Shown piece by piece: positions 1 through 5,735 of a stretch of DNA of 5,735 bases. A program made the position numbers and the translations under genes. Under the pieces are notes generated by a model, which was not told where the DNA came from, made no database searches, and saw only the letters and a program-made list of their open reading frames with translations. Each line of letters opens with the position of its first letter. Position 1 is the stretch's first letter. Source of the DNA: Neisseriales bacterium (GTDB taxonomy: Bacteria; Pseudomonadota; Gammaproteobacteria; Burkholderiales; UBA11063); assembly GCA_008017145.1 (NCBI GenBank), contig SSGY01000040.1, positions 1 through 5,735 on the forward strand, in the 5' to 3' direction.

Positions 1-1023
1 GTTGATAAATTTGTCCAAGCAATTAAGCGCCGTTTCCCGAATGTTTTATTGCAATGGGAAGATTTTGCGCAAAACAATGCCTTAAAATTACTTAATCGCT
101 ACAAGGATCAACTCTGTACCTTCAATGATGATATTCAGGGTACTGCTTCGATTGTGGTTGGTGCACTGTTATCTGCAATTAATGCATCAGGCGTGCCATT
201 GGAACAGCAAAAAATCACCGTGGTTGGCGCTGGGTCTGCGGGTGTTGGAATCAGTAATCTAATTGTCGATGCAATGGTTGATGCTGGTTTGTCACGTGAA
301 GCAGCTTACGCTAATATTTTTCTGGTAGATCGCTTTGGTTTGATTAGCGATAAAGTAAGTAGTCTCGATTTTCAAAAACCTTTTGTTAAGCAATTAGAAG
401 ATTATCCAAACTGGCAGTTTGCAGATAGTAGCAATATCAGCTTACTGGAAACAGTGCAGAATGTCAAAGCAACAATGTTAATTGGTGTATGCGCACAAGG
501 CGGAATTTTTACTCGCGATGTGATTAATGCATTAAGCCAAAATTGCCCACGCCCAATTGTATTCCCTTTATCCAACCCGACTGAAAAAGCGGAAGCAAAT
601 CCACATGACGTACTTGATTGGACTGATGGTAAAGCGATTGTTGGTACTGGAACGGCTTTTCCGTTATATGATACAGGTTCTGGCTTACGTCGAATTGATC
701 AGGTTAATAATTCCTATATCTTTCCAGGAATTGGTTTGGGTGTTCGTGCAGTAAATGCCCGAAGAGTCACCGATCGAATGTTTCTAATTGCAGCCAAAGC
801 ATTAGCAGAAATTTCTCCATCCAAGAATGACCCACAAGCCAATTTACTCCCACCATTAAAAGAAGTGCGGGCGGTTTCTCGCCATATTGCGCAAGCTGTT
901 GCAAAAGAAGCGGTTGCGGCTAAATTAACTAGTTATGAATCTTTGGATGAAAAAACTATTAATTATCTGATTGATGAATATATGTGGGCACCTGTTTATT
1001 TACCATATCGTAAAAAAGCGTAG
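1..1023 (+). CDS. maeA: NAD-dependent malic enzyme, C-terminal part (5' end outside window)
   Basis: The enzyme oxidatively decarboxylates L-malate to pyruvate and CO2 with NAD+ in the cytosol. The reading frame is open from base 1, so the gene is cut at the left edge. 340 residues are visible, and about 225 are missing if the length is like E. coli MaeA (565 aa). Visible residues 18-22 (QWEDF) and 41-49 (FNDDIQGTA) carry the acidic residues that bind the divalent metal in this family. GAGSAG at 76-81 is the Rossmann dinucleotide loop, followed by VDRFG near 109-113. PLSNPT (189-194) and NN plus FPGIGLG (236-247) hold the conserved substrate-site asparagines. The match to E. coli MaeA runs through to the C-terminus. 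The closely related malolactic enzyme is the main alternative, and NAD versus NADP preference is inferred from family resemblance. The gene ends in TAG just before an intrinsic terminator, so it is the last gene of its transcript. Confidence 0.93.
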   Translation, partial: VDKFVQAIKRRFPNVLLQWEDFAQNNALKLLNRYKDQLCTFNDDIQGTASIVVGALLSAINASGVPLEQQKITVVGAGSAGVGISNLIVDAMVDAGLSREAAYANIFLVDRFGLISDKVSSLDFQKPFVKQLEDYPNWQFADSSNISLLETVQNVKATMLIGVCAQGGIFTRDVINALSQNCPRPIVFPLSNPTEKAEANPHDVLDWTDGKAIVGTGTAFPLYDTGSGLRRIDQVNNSYIFPGIGLGVRAVNARRVTDRMFLIAAKALAEISPSKNDPQANLLPPLKEVRAVSRHIAQAVAKEAVAAKLTSYESLDEKTINYLIDEYMWAPVYLPYRKKA

Positions 1024-1039
1024 TTACATCATTCATTAG

Positions 1040-1079
1040 ATAAAAAAGAGATGTGTTAATTGATGCATCTCTTTTTTAT
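1040..1079 (+). terminator. Rho-independent terminator of the malic enzyme gene
   Basis: A perfect 14-bp inverted repeat (1040-1053 pairing with 1066-1079) encloses a 12-nt loop. The core arm reads AAAAAAGAGATG and its partner CATCTCTTTTTT, ending in a run of six T (1072-1077). It starts 16 nt after the malic enzyme stop codon. The A-run/T-run symmetry would let it act on either strand, but only the + strand has a gene ending here. The stem is AT-rich with a short GC core, so efficiency could be moderate. Confidence 0.8.
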
Positions 1080-1087
1080 TGTATAAT
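1060..1087 (+). promoter_or_regulatory. Sigma70-type promoter for the SUMF1-like gene pair
   Basis: TTGATG at 1060-1065 (-35, four of six consensus bases in the key TTGA) and a perfect TATAAT at 1082-1087 (-10) are separated by 16 bp. Transcription would start near 1094, leaving a leader of about 35-40 nt before the ATG at 1131. The -35 box begins in the loop of the upstream terminator, and the spacer is the terminator's descending arm, so the two signals overlap. No second promoter is evident in the 18-bp gap before the next gene, so this one probably serves both. The call is from consensus match only. Confidence 0.6.
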
Positions 1088-1117
1088 TTGTTATTCACTA
1101 AACTATAACTTGTTTTT

Positions 1118-1121
1118 GGAG
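1118..1121 (+). promoter_or_regulatory. Ribosome binding site that fixes the lipoprotein start
   Basis: GGAG lies 9 nt upstream of the ATG at 1131. This supports that ATG over the in-frame GTG at 1053. The GTG lies inside the terminator stem, upstream of the predicted promoter, and would put 26 extra residues before the signal peptide. Confidence 0.75.
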
Positions 1122-1130
1122 CAACCATCA

Positions 1131-2147
1131 ATGATAAAAAAAAGTGGCGCTTGTATTGCTGCCATATTCGCAACAGCAGTGCTTTCCTTGTCTGCATGTG
1201 GAGGAAGCTCAAGTAGCAGTAGCAATTCATCAACTGTAACCTATTCTCTAGTTAGTGTGGATAATCCTGGTAACGCAAGTGATCCAGCCACTGATTTTGG
1301 CAGTGTTGCATATACATATCAAATTGGTAAATACGATGTTACCATCGGACAATACACTGTATTTCTTAATGCAGTAGCAAAAACCGACACTTATGAGCTT
1401 TATAATCCTAATATGGGAACGGATCTAAATTCCGCTGGAATCACTCGTACAGGCTCTCCTGGTAATTACAGCTATAACGTAATGATAAATAGTGGTAGCA
1501 GCGCTAACCGCCCGATCACCTATGTGACTTGGTTAGATGCAGCACGTTTTGCCAACTGGATGGCAAATGGTCAACCTACTGGTGCGCAAAATAGTACCAC
1601 AACAGAAAATGGTGCATATAATTTAAATGGCGCAATGGATGGTAATGCGGTTGTCAAGAACTCAATAAATCCAAATACAGGCAAAGTTCCAAGTTATTAT
1701 ATCCCCACTTATAATGAGTGGTACAAGGCAGCCTTTTACAGCCCGCAAAAGAACAACGGTGCAGGTGGCTATTATATGTACGCAACTGAGAGCGATACCG
1801 CCCCTGGAAATACTATAGGCAGTGCTCCGAATCAAGCTAATTATTTTCTATCAACATTATTTAGCGTGACTCAAAGCCCAGATTATCTTTATGCAGCACA
1901 AAACTACCTGACTGATGTTGGTGCATTTAGCGGTAGTGCTAGCTATTATGGTACATTTGACCAAGATGGGAATGTCTACCAATGGAATGATTTGGACGGA
2001 GCTCCAGTGCCTTATCGTGGTTTAGCTGGTGGATATTGGTTTTCTGCATCAAGTACTTTGCAGCCTTTAACTTATAATACCAATGCAATCAATGCTACTG
2101 ACAATGGTACGGGATTCCGTTTGGCAGCCCCAGCAGCAATTAACTAG
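1131..2147 (+). CDS. Exported lipoprotein with SUMF1/FGE-sulfatase-like domain, catalytic cysteines absent
   Basis: This is a 338-residue protein. Residues 1-22 are a lipoprotein signal peptide with the lipobox LSAC, and Cys23 would be lipidated. Residue +2 is Gly, which does not favour inner-membrane retention. GGSSSSSSNSS (24-34) is a flexible serine tether. The rest matches the formylglycine-generating-enzyme (SUMF1) fold: YQIGKYDVTIGQYTVFLNA (63-81), WLDAARFANWMANGQP (134-149), IPTYNEWYKAAF (191-202), the family signature FDQDGNVYQWND (277-288), RGLAGGYW (296-303) and the closing GFRLA (328-332). True FGEs use two C-terminal cysteines. This protein has no cysteine after Cys23 and no histidine, so neither formylglycine formation nor EgtB-type iron chemistry is expected. 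A binding or structural role on a C-type-lectin-like scaffold is my inference. It is followed 18 bp later by a paralogue, with which it probably forms an operon. The family call is firm, the function unknown. Confidence 0.88.
   Translation: MIKKSGACIAAIFATAVLSLSACGGSSSSSSNSSTVTYSLVSVDNPGNASDPATDFGSVAYTYQIGKYDVTIGQYTVFLNAVAKTDTYELYNPNMGTDLNSAGITRTGSPGNYSYNVMINSGSSANRPITYVTWLDAARFANWMANGQPTGAQNSTTTENGAYNLNGAMDGNAVVKNSINPNTGKVPSYYIPTYNEWYKAAFYSPQKNNGAGGYYMYATESDTAPGNTIGSAPNQANYFLSTLFSVTQSPDYLYAAQNYLTDVGAFSGSASYYGTFDQDGNVYQWNDLDGAPVPYRGLAGGYWFSASSTLQPLTYNTNAINATDNGTGFRLAAPAAIN
1542..1576 (+). repeat. 35-nt direct repeat, copy 1 (inside SUMF1-like lipoprotein gene)
   Basis: The block is identical, base for base, to 2556-2590, 1014 nt downstream, and lies in the same place of the paralogous gene. 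It encodes most of AARFANWMANGQP (residues 137-149). Both flanking bases differ between the copies. Confidence 0.9.
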
Positions 2148-2153
2148 TATAAA

Positions 2154-2158
2154 AGAGG
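2154..2158 (+). promoter_or_regulatory. Ribosome binding site of the second SUMF1-like gene
   Basis: AGAGG lies 7 nt before the ATG at 2166, within the 18-bp gap after the first paralogue's stop. Good spacing supports this start and independent initiation within one transcript. Confidence 0.75.
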
Positions 2159-2165
2159 TTATTAA

Positions 2166-3146
2166 ATGAAAAAAATATGTAAATTGGCTTTAGCTTCTAT
2201 CGTGTTAGTAATATCTGCAGCACCTGTTTATGCTACAGCGACTATTAACTATGAATTAGTGACGGTAACAAACCCAAATAATATTAATGACAAAACAGGT
2301 TTTGGCGCGGTCGATCATGTTTATCAAATTGGTAAGTATGAGGTTACAATTGGTCAGTATGCTACATTTCTGAATGCAATAGCACACGAATCAGATCCAT
2401 ATATGCTCTGGAATAAATCAATGATGAGTGCAAATGTACAGGGAATTAACCGAACTGGATCAGCGGGTAATTATTCATATAGTGTAATGCAGGCTAGTAC
2501 AACTGGAACCAGTAGCGAGAGCATGCCAATTACTGGCGTATCTTGGTTTAGTGCGGCACGTTTTGCCAACTGGATGGCAAATGGTCAACCAGCAGGAGTG
2601 GAAGACAGCACCACTACTGAAAATGGAACATACAATCTCAATGGTGCTACCAGCGGCACTGCAGTTGCCAAAAACACCATCAATCCAAATACTGGAGCGG
2701 CACCAACTTTCTACATCCCTTCGGAAAATGAATGGTATAAAGCAGCTTATTATAATGGTGCCGGAACATATTACTCATTTGCAACACAAAGCAATACTCT
2801 GCCTGGCAATAACGTCAACAGCACATCATCCAATCAAGCCAACTATTTAGATGATGCAGGCAATGGCTACTCAGTATCCCAATCACCAGCGCTAAGCCTA
2901 ACTCAAACCTATCTAACTAATGTCGGCGCATTCGTTAATAGTACAAGTCACTACGGGACTTTTGACCAAACTGGCAATGTTTGGGAGTGGAATGATCTTG
3001 ATGGCAAATCATCCAAATTACGCGGTCTAAAAGGAGCGGCATGGACATCTACACCGCCATATTTACAATCTTCATATCGGCTTATTACCGTACCAGCTAG
3101 TATCAGCGTGAATGTTGGAATGCGTCTTGCGCATACTTATCCATAG
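2166..3146 (+). CDS. Secreted/periplasmic SUMF1/FGE-sulfatase-like protein, catalytic cysteines absent
   Basis: This is a 326-residue paralogue of the gene just upstream; by eye about half the aligned residues are identical. Residues 1-23 form a Sec signal peptide: MKK, a hydrophobic core, then VYA as a likely signal peptidase I site before Thr24. There is no lipobox, so the product should be free in the periplasm or secreted rather than lipid-anchored. Domain landmarks are YQIGKYEVTIGQYATFLNA (53-71), WFSAARFANWMANGQP (127-142), IPSENEWYKAAYY (184-196), the family signature FDQTGNVWEWND (267-278), RGLKGAAW (286-293) and GMRLA (318-322). The only cysteine (Cys5) is in the signal peptide, so the two active-site cysteines of formylglycine-generating enzymes are missing and catalysis of that kind is unlikely. 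The 16 residues 302-317 share no identity with the paralogue although the lengths match. The stop codon lies 6 bp from the stop of the convergent dehydrogenase gene. Function unknown. Confidence 0.88.
   Translation: MKKICKLALASIVLVISAAPVYATATINYELVTVTNPNNINDKTGFGAVDHVYQIGKYEVTIGQYATFLNAIAHESDPYMLWNKSMMSANVQGINRTGSAGNYSYSVMQASTTGTSSESMPITGVSWFSAARFANWMANGQPAGVEDSTTTENGTYNLNGATSGTAVAKNTINPNTGAAPTFYIPSENEWYKAAYYNGAGTYYSFATQSNTLPGNNVNSTSSNQANYLDDAGNGYSVSQSPALSLTQTYLTNVGAFVNSTSHYGTFDQTGNVWEWNDLDGKSSKLRGLKGAAWTSTPPYLQSSYRLITVPASISVNVGMRLAHTYP
2556..2590 (+). repeat. 35-nt direct repeat, copy 2 (inside second SUMF1-like gene)
   Basis: Perfect match to 1542-1576. It includes about nine degenerate codon positions that have not changed, whereas the adjoining codons for conserved residues (for example the Thr-Thr-Glu-Asn-Gly stretch) differ at several third positions. 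Confidence 0.9.
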
Positions 3147-3152
3147 GGTTTC

Positions 3153-4577
3153 TTAGCGTAATAGCTCATCTTTTACTACTCCGGGAAGATTAAAAATCTT
3201 CCCTGGGTTGAGTAAATTCAAAGGGTCTAATTGTTGCTTGAACTGTTGCATGAGCTGATAACTAGCCGGATCGCAAAATTGTTGCAACCATTTTTTCTTA
3301 CTCTGCCCGATACCATGTTCCGCCGAAATACTACCACCACGCGCAATAACATCCTGATAAACTAGCGGATTCACCAGCTGTTCTAACTCGCTAATTTGCT
3401 GGTTATCAGCACCAGCAAGACCAAAATTATAATGCAGATTACCATCGCCCAAATGCCCAAATATACTAAAATAGCCATGCGGCTCTATTTCTTTCAGTTT
3501 TGCACTATTAATCGTCACAAATTCTTCAATCTGACTTAATGGCAATGAGATATCATGCTTAGCCGCATAACCATGCTGCTTCTCAGCCAGTGGAATTTGC
3601 TCCCGTAGCTGCCATAGGAATTGACGTTCATTTTCTGAGCTAGCAATAATACTCTGGTTTAAATCAATTTCATTTTGTTCAAGTAAGATTAATAAGTTTT
3701 CAAGAACAAAATCGTTATTAACTTCAATTTCACAAATAATACTCCATGGAGCATTACAAATTTCATGCTTAAAATCAAAATAATTTTGGTAAATTTGCCA
3801 GCTATCGTGCTTGATAATTTCAAAGGCACTGACATTATTGGTATAGTAAGTTTTAAGCTGTTTTAGTAACTGCAGTGCTTGGGCAATGCTATTTACTGGA
3901 AACATTAAAGTGCAATACGCTGGGGGTATAGGAAAAAGTTTAAGGGTAGCATGAGTAATAATGCCGAGAGTTCCCTCGCTGCCGATCAATAATTGCTTGA
4001 GATCCAGATAGGTATTATCTTTACGCAGCGCTGTCAGCCCATCTAAAACCTCACCATTAGCCAATACGGCACGCAAACCAAGTGTTAGATCACGAATCAT
4101 ACCGTATTTAAGTACCTGTACACCACCAGCATTCGTTGCCAAATTACCGCCAATCTGACAACTCCCCTGACTAGCTAAACTTAACGGAAAATATAATCCA
4201 TGTACACTAGCATAATCCTGAACCTGCTGCAAAGTACACCCAGCCTCGACAGTTAATGAGTAATTATCGCGATCCAAGCTTATAATCTTATTCATCTTCT
4301 GTAGATTTACTATCAGTTGCGGTTTGCTGTAGTCACTCAATGGAGTTGCCGCACCACAAGTTGAAGTATTACCACCTTGTGGAATTATGGCAATTTGCTG
4401 TACCTGACAGAACTTGACTAATTCTTGAATCTGCGATTGAGCCCGTGGAAATACTACCGCAATAGCAGAACCATGGTAGCGTTTACGCCAATCAGTCGTG
4501 TAAGGATTAGTTAACTGCGGATTATCAATAACATTGTCTTGACCGCAAATCTGGTAAAGCTGATTCAGACTAGTCAT
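3153..4577 (-). CDS. FAD-linked D-2-hydroxyacid dehydrogenase (D-2-hydroxyglutarate/D-lactate dehydrogenase family)
   Basis: This 474-residue flavoenzyme of the GlcD/D2HGDH family is predicted to oxidise a D-2-hydroxyacid to the 2-oxoacid and pass electrons on through FAD. The N-terminal PCMH-type FAD-binding domain shows PQGGNT (66-71), SCQIGGNLATNAGG (139-152) and IGSEGTLGIIT (198-208). The C-terminal domain has GHLGDGNLHYN (374-384) and GGSISAEHGIGQSKK (414-428), whose His, His, Glu and His residues bind the active-site metal in relatives. NPGKIF (457-462) is the usual family ending. The wording of the FAD region is closest to betaproteobacterial proteins annotated as D-2-hydroxyglutarate dehydrogenases. 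D-lactate is the main alternative substrate. No glcE or glcF lies nearby, arguing against a glycolate oxidase subunit. I chose the ATG at 4577 over the in-frame TTG at 4589 because the TTG has no visible Shine-Dalgarno. The ATG overlaps the dusA stop by 8 nt (ATGACTAG), suggesting translational coupling. Confidence 0.88.
   Translation of the reverse strand: MTSLNQLYQICGQDNVIDNPQLTNPYTTDWRKRYHGSAIAVVFPRAQSQIQELVKFCQVQQIAIIPQGGNTSTCGAATPLSDYSKPQLIVNLQKMNKIISLDRDNYSLTVEAGCTLQQVQDYASVHGLYFPLSLASQGSCQIGGNLATNAGGVQVLKYGMIRDLTLGLRAVLANGEVLDGLTALRKDNTYLDLKQLLIGSEGTLGIITHATLKLFPIPPAYCTLMFPVNSIAQALQLLKQLKTYYTNNVSAFEIIKHDSWQIYQNYFDFKHEICNAPWSIICEIEVNNDFVLENLLILLEQNEIDLNQSIIASSENERQFLWQLREQIPLAEKQHGYAAKHDISLPLSQIEEFVTINSAKLKEIEPHGYFSIFGHLGDGNLHYNFGLAGADNQQISELEQLVNPLVYQDVIARGGSISAEHGIGQSKKKWLQQFCDPASYQLMQQFKQQLDPLNLLNPGKIFNLPGVVKDELLR
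3183..3203. other. Perfect hairpin near the convergent gene ends
   Basis: GGGAAGATT (3183-3191) pairs perfectly with AATCTTCCC (3195-3203) around a 3-nt loop. It lies inside the dehydrogenase gene, encoding the GKIFNLPG ending, and 37 nt beyond the stop of the second SUMF1-like gene. Neither strand has a T-run after it, so it is not a canonical intrinsic terminator. It could stabilise or help stop the + strand transcript, which has no other terminator before it enters the opposing gene. It may equally be a chance product of the coding sequence. Confidence 0.4.
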
Positions 4578-5538
4578 CCATTTGCTCAACTAAATCAATA
4601 TAATCCTGTAATGAGTTAGTTTGGGTAATGTGGGTTGTGAGTCGTTGGCGCCAAAATTTTGCGCGTGGTTGCCCATGATAAAGTCCAATCATATGGCGAG
4701 TTGCGTGATGTAAGCGCCCGCCACGTGCGGCGATTTGTTCCAAATAAGGGATCATTGCTAATGCAACTTGTTTACGGGAAATGATTTCAGATTCCACACC
4801 ATTATACAACCGATCAAAATCGGCAAATAAATACGGATTGTAATAAGCTTCACGTCCAAGCATCACTCCATCAACCTGTATCAGATGTTCATCTATTTCC
4901 GCTCTAGTCTTAATCCCACCGTTAATCATAATCTCTAAATCGGGAAAATCTCGCTTGAGGCGGTAGACAAAATCATAGCGAAGCGGCGGAACATCACGAT
5001 TAGCTTTAGGTGTCAAGCCTTTAAGTATAGCGTTACGCGCATGAACCACAAAATGGGTACACCCCACTGCAGCAATTTGCCCGACAAAATCTACCAGATA
5101 ATCATAATTATAGTCATAATCCAAACCAATGCGGTGCTTAACCGTAATCGGAATCGCTAATGCATCCTGTAAAGCTTTAACACAATCGGCAACCAGTTGT
5201 GGCTCCCGCATTAAACACGCCCCAAAACTACCAGATTGGACTTTATCGGATGGACAACCACAGTTAAGATTTATTTCACGGTAACCATAGTCATAACTGA
5301 TTTTAGCTGCATTTACCAGCTTGGCTGGATCTGAGCCACCCACTTGCAAAACTAGAGGTTGTTCACACTCGCTGAAGCCCAACAACTTATCACGTTCGCC
5401 ATGAATTGCAGCATCTGCAACCACCATCTCAGTATAAAGCGTGATATGCTTAGTTATCTGCCGCATAAAAAAACGATAATGACGATCACTCCAATCTAAC
5501 ATCGGAGCAATCGCAATTTTTGGAGTTTGAGTAGTCAT
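4570..5538 (-). CDS. dusA: tRNA-dihydrouridine(20/20a) synthase DusA
   Basis: This FMN enzyme reduces uridine to 5,6-dihydrouridine at positions 20/20a of the tRNA D-loop using NADPH. The 322 residues follow E. coli DusA along nearly the whole length. APMLDW (11-16) is the N-terminal FMN-barrel strand and YTEMV (35-39) follows. INLNCGCPSDKVQ (89-101) contains the catalytic cysteine, Cys95, and FGACLM follows (105-110). VKHRIG (133-138), VHARNAILKGLTPKANR (165-181), INGGIK (205-210) and GREAY (229-233) are the phosphate- and FMN-binding loops. An extra cysteine (Cys93) sits two residues before the catalytic one, where E. coli has Val. GLDYDYNYDY (138-147) is Asp/Tyr-rich but is not an insertion. 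The ATG at 5538 has no clear Shine-Dalgarno and lies 4 bp after the preceding gene's stop, so translation may be coupled to it. The 3' end overlaps the start of the dehydrogenase gene. Confidence 0.95.
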   Translation of the reverse strand: MTTQTPKIAIAPMLDWSDRHYRFFMRQITKHITLYTEMVVADAAIHGERDKLLGFSECEQPLVLQVGGSDPAKLVNAAKISYDYGYREINLNCGCPSDKVQSGSFGACLMREPQLVADCVKALQDALAIPITVKHRIGLDYDYNYDYLVDFVGQIAAVGCTHFVVHARNAILKGLTPKANRDVPPLRYDFVYRLKRDFPDLEIMINGGIKTRAEIDEHLIQVDGVMLGREAYYNPYLFADFDRLYNGVESEIISRKQVALAMIPYLEQIAARGGRLHHATRHMIGLYHGQPRAKFWRQRLTTHITQTNSLQDYIDLVEQMDD

Positions 5539-5542
5539 AGGT

Positions 5543-5735
5543 TTAATTATTTATCAAAATAATATCATAGCGCTCCAGATTTTCTTGCAGTTTCGCATTA
5601 CTCCACAAGTTAGGCAAAATCTTATCTGAGGTATTCCCCTGCACTTCTGCCACTATTTGCGCATTAGGGAAGTGTGCTTTTTGTTCTTGCCAAACTTTAT
5701 CACTGGTTACTAAATAATACTTCTTCAATTCTGGA
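5543..5735 (-). CDS. Unidentified protein, C-terminal fragment (or small protein), first gene of the minus-strand cluster in view
   Basis: The frame is open from the right window edge to a TAA at 5543-5545. The 63 visible complete codons end in YDIILINN. A TTG at 5728 could start a 61-residue protein (MKKYYLVTSD...), but the frame continues beyond it to the edge, so a longer gene cut by the window is at least as likely. Three short hydrophobic strands are seen: YYLVTS, AQIVAEV and YDIILIN. They alternate with polar, probably helical segments, as in a small alpha/beta domain. There is no membrane segment, metal motif or family signature that I recognise. The 4-bp gap to dusA and shared strand suggest co-transcription. 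I do not assign a function. Confidence 0.6.
   Translation of the reverse strand, partial: PELKKYYLVTSDKVWQEQKAHFPNAQIVAEVQGNTSDKILPNLWSNAKLQENLERYDIILINN

Noticed and set aside
557..754. Plus-strand 65-codon frame inside the malic enzyme gene
   Set aside because: It overlaps the conserved PLSNPT and NN/FPGIGLG coding region in another frame, so it is a chance shadow of a clear gene.
1053..1130. Longer start (GTG at 1053) for the SUMF1-like lipoprotein
   Set aside because: It lies in the terminator stem and upstream of the predicted promoter's -10. It also adds 26 residues before a complete lipoprotein signal peptide. The ATG at 1131 has a GGAG 9 nt upstream.
1036..1233. Minus-strand 65-codon open frame across the intergenic gap and lipoprotein start
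   Set aside because: It runs antisense through the terminator, promoter and signal-peptide codons, shows no recognisable protein features, and is best explained as a chance frame.
2551..2850. Plus-strand 99-codon frame inside the second SUMF1-like gene
   Set aside because: It is out of frame with a strongly supported domain protein, with no ribosome binding site or family resemblance.
4578..4589. TTG at 4589 as start of the dehydrogenase (478 residues)
   Set aside because: There is no Shine-Dalgarno before it, it would increase the overlap with dusA to 20 nt, and an ATG follows four codons later. It remains possible.
5098..5127. Repetitive ATAATTATAGTC-like stretch suspected to be a tandem repeat
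   Set aside because: It simply encodes the Asp/Tyr-rich GLDYDYNYDY segment of DusA, whose length matches E. coli DusA, so it is low complexity without an insertion.
1..5735. CRISPR array, tRNA/rRNA, insertion sequence or reverse transcriptase
   Set aside because: No spaced short repeats, cloverleaf, terminal inverted repeats with transposase, or YxDD-type polymerase motif is seen in any supported reading frame.

Overview
The window is an AT-rich piece (about 40% G+C by eye) of a Gram-negative proteobacterial chromosome. The malic enzyme and the tRNA-dihydrouridine synthase resemble the proteobacterial (E. coli-type) forms. The FAD-linked dehydrogenase reads most like betaproteobacterial (Neisseriales/Burkholderiales-type) D-2-hydroxyacid or D-2-hydroxyglutarate dehydrogenases. 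One protein has a classic lipobox followed by a polyserine tether, and the next has a Sec signal peptide, which fits a cell with an outer membrane. A low-GC betaproteobacterium is my best guess, and it rests only on remembered family resemblance.

Layout. Positions 1-1023 (+) hold the C-terminal 340 residues of an NAD-type malic enzyme, cut by the window edge. A 107-bp gap follows. It holds a strong intrinsic terminator (1040-1079) and a good sigma70-type promoter (1060-1087) whose -35 box starts inside the terminator loop. This promoter should drive a two-gene operon on the + strand. The first gene (1131-2147) is a lipoprotein with a SUMF1/FGE-sulfatase-like domain. The second (2166-3146) is a paralogue with a cleavable signal peptide in place of the lipobox. 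Both lack cysteines in the folded domain, so they are not expected to work as formylglycine-generating enzymes. They look like exported proteins built on a C-type-lectin-like scaffold.

From 3153 to the right edge everything is on the minus strand and tightly packed, as one probable operon read right to left. It begins with the end of an unidentified gene (5543 to the edge), then dusA (4570-5538, 4 bp downstream), then the FAD-linked dehydrogenase (3153-4577), whose ATG overlaps the dusA stop by 8 nt. This operon converges on the SUMF1-like pair with only 6 bp between stop codons.

The flanking genes are ordinary housekeeping functions: malate decarboxylation, D-2-hydroxyacid oxidation and tRNA modification. 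The accessory part is the duplicated SUMF1-like pair. Its paralogues differ in predicted location, share a 35-nt perfectly identical DNA block, and differ completely over a 16-residue, length-conserved stretch near the C-terminus. That stretch corresponds to the region varied in retroelement-diversified proteins of the same fold. No reverse transcriptase, template repeat, CRISPR array, tRNA, rRNA or insertion sequence is visible here.
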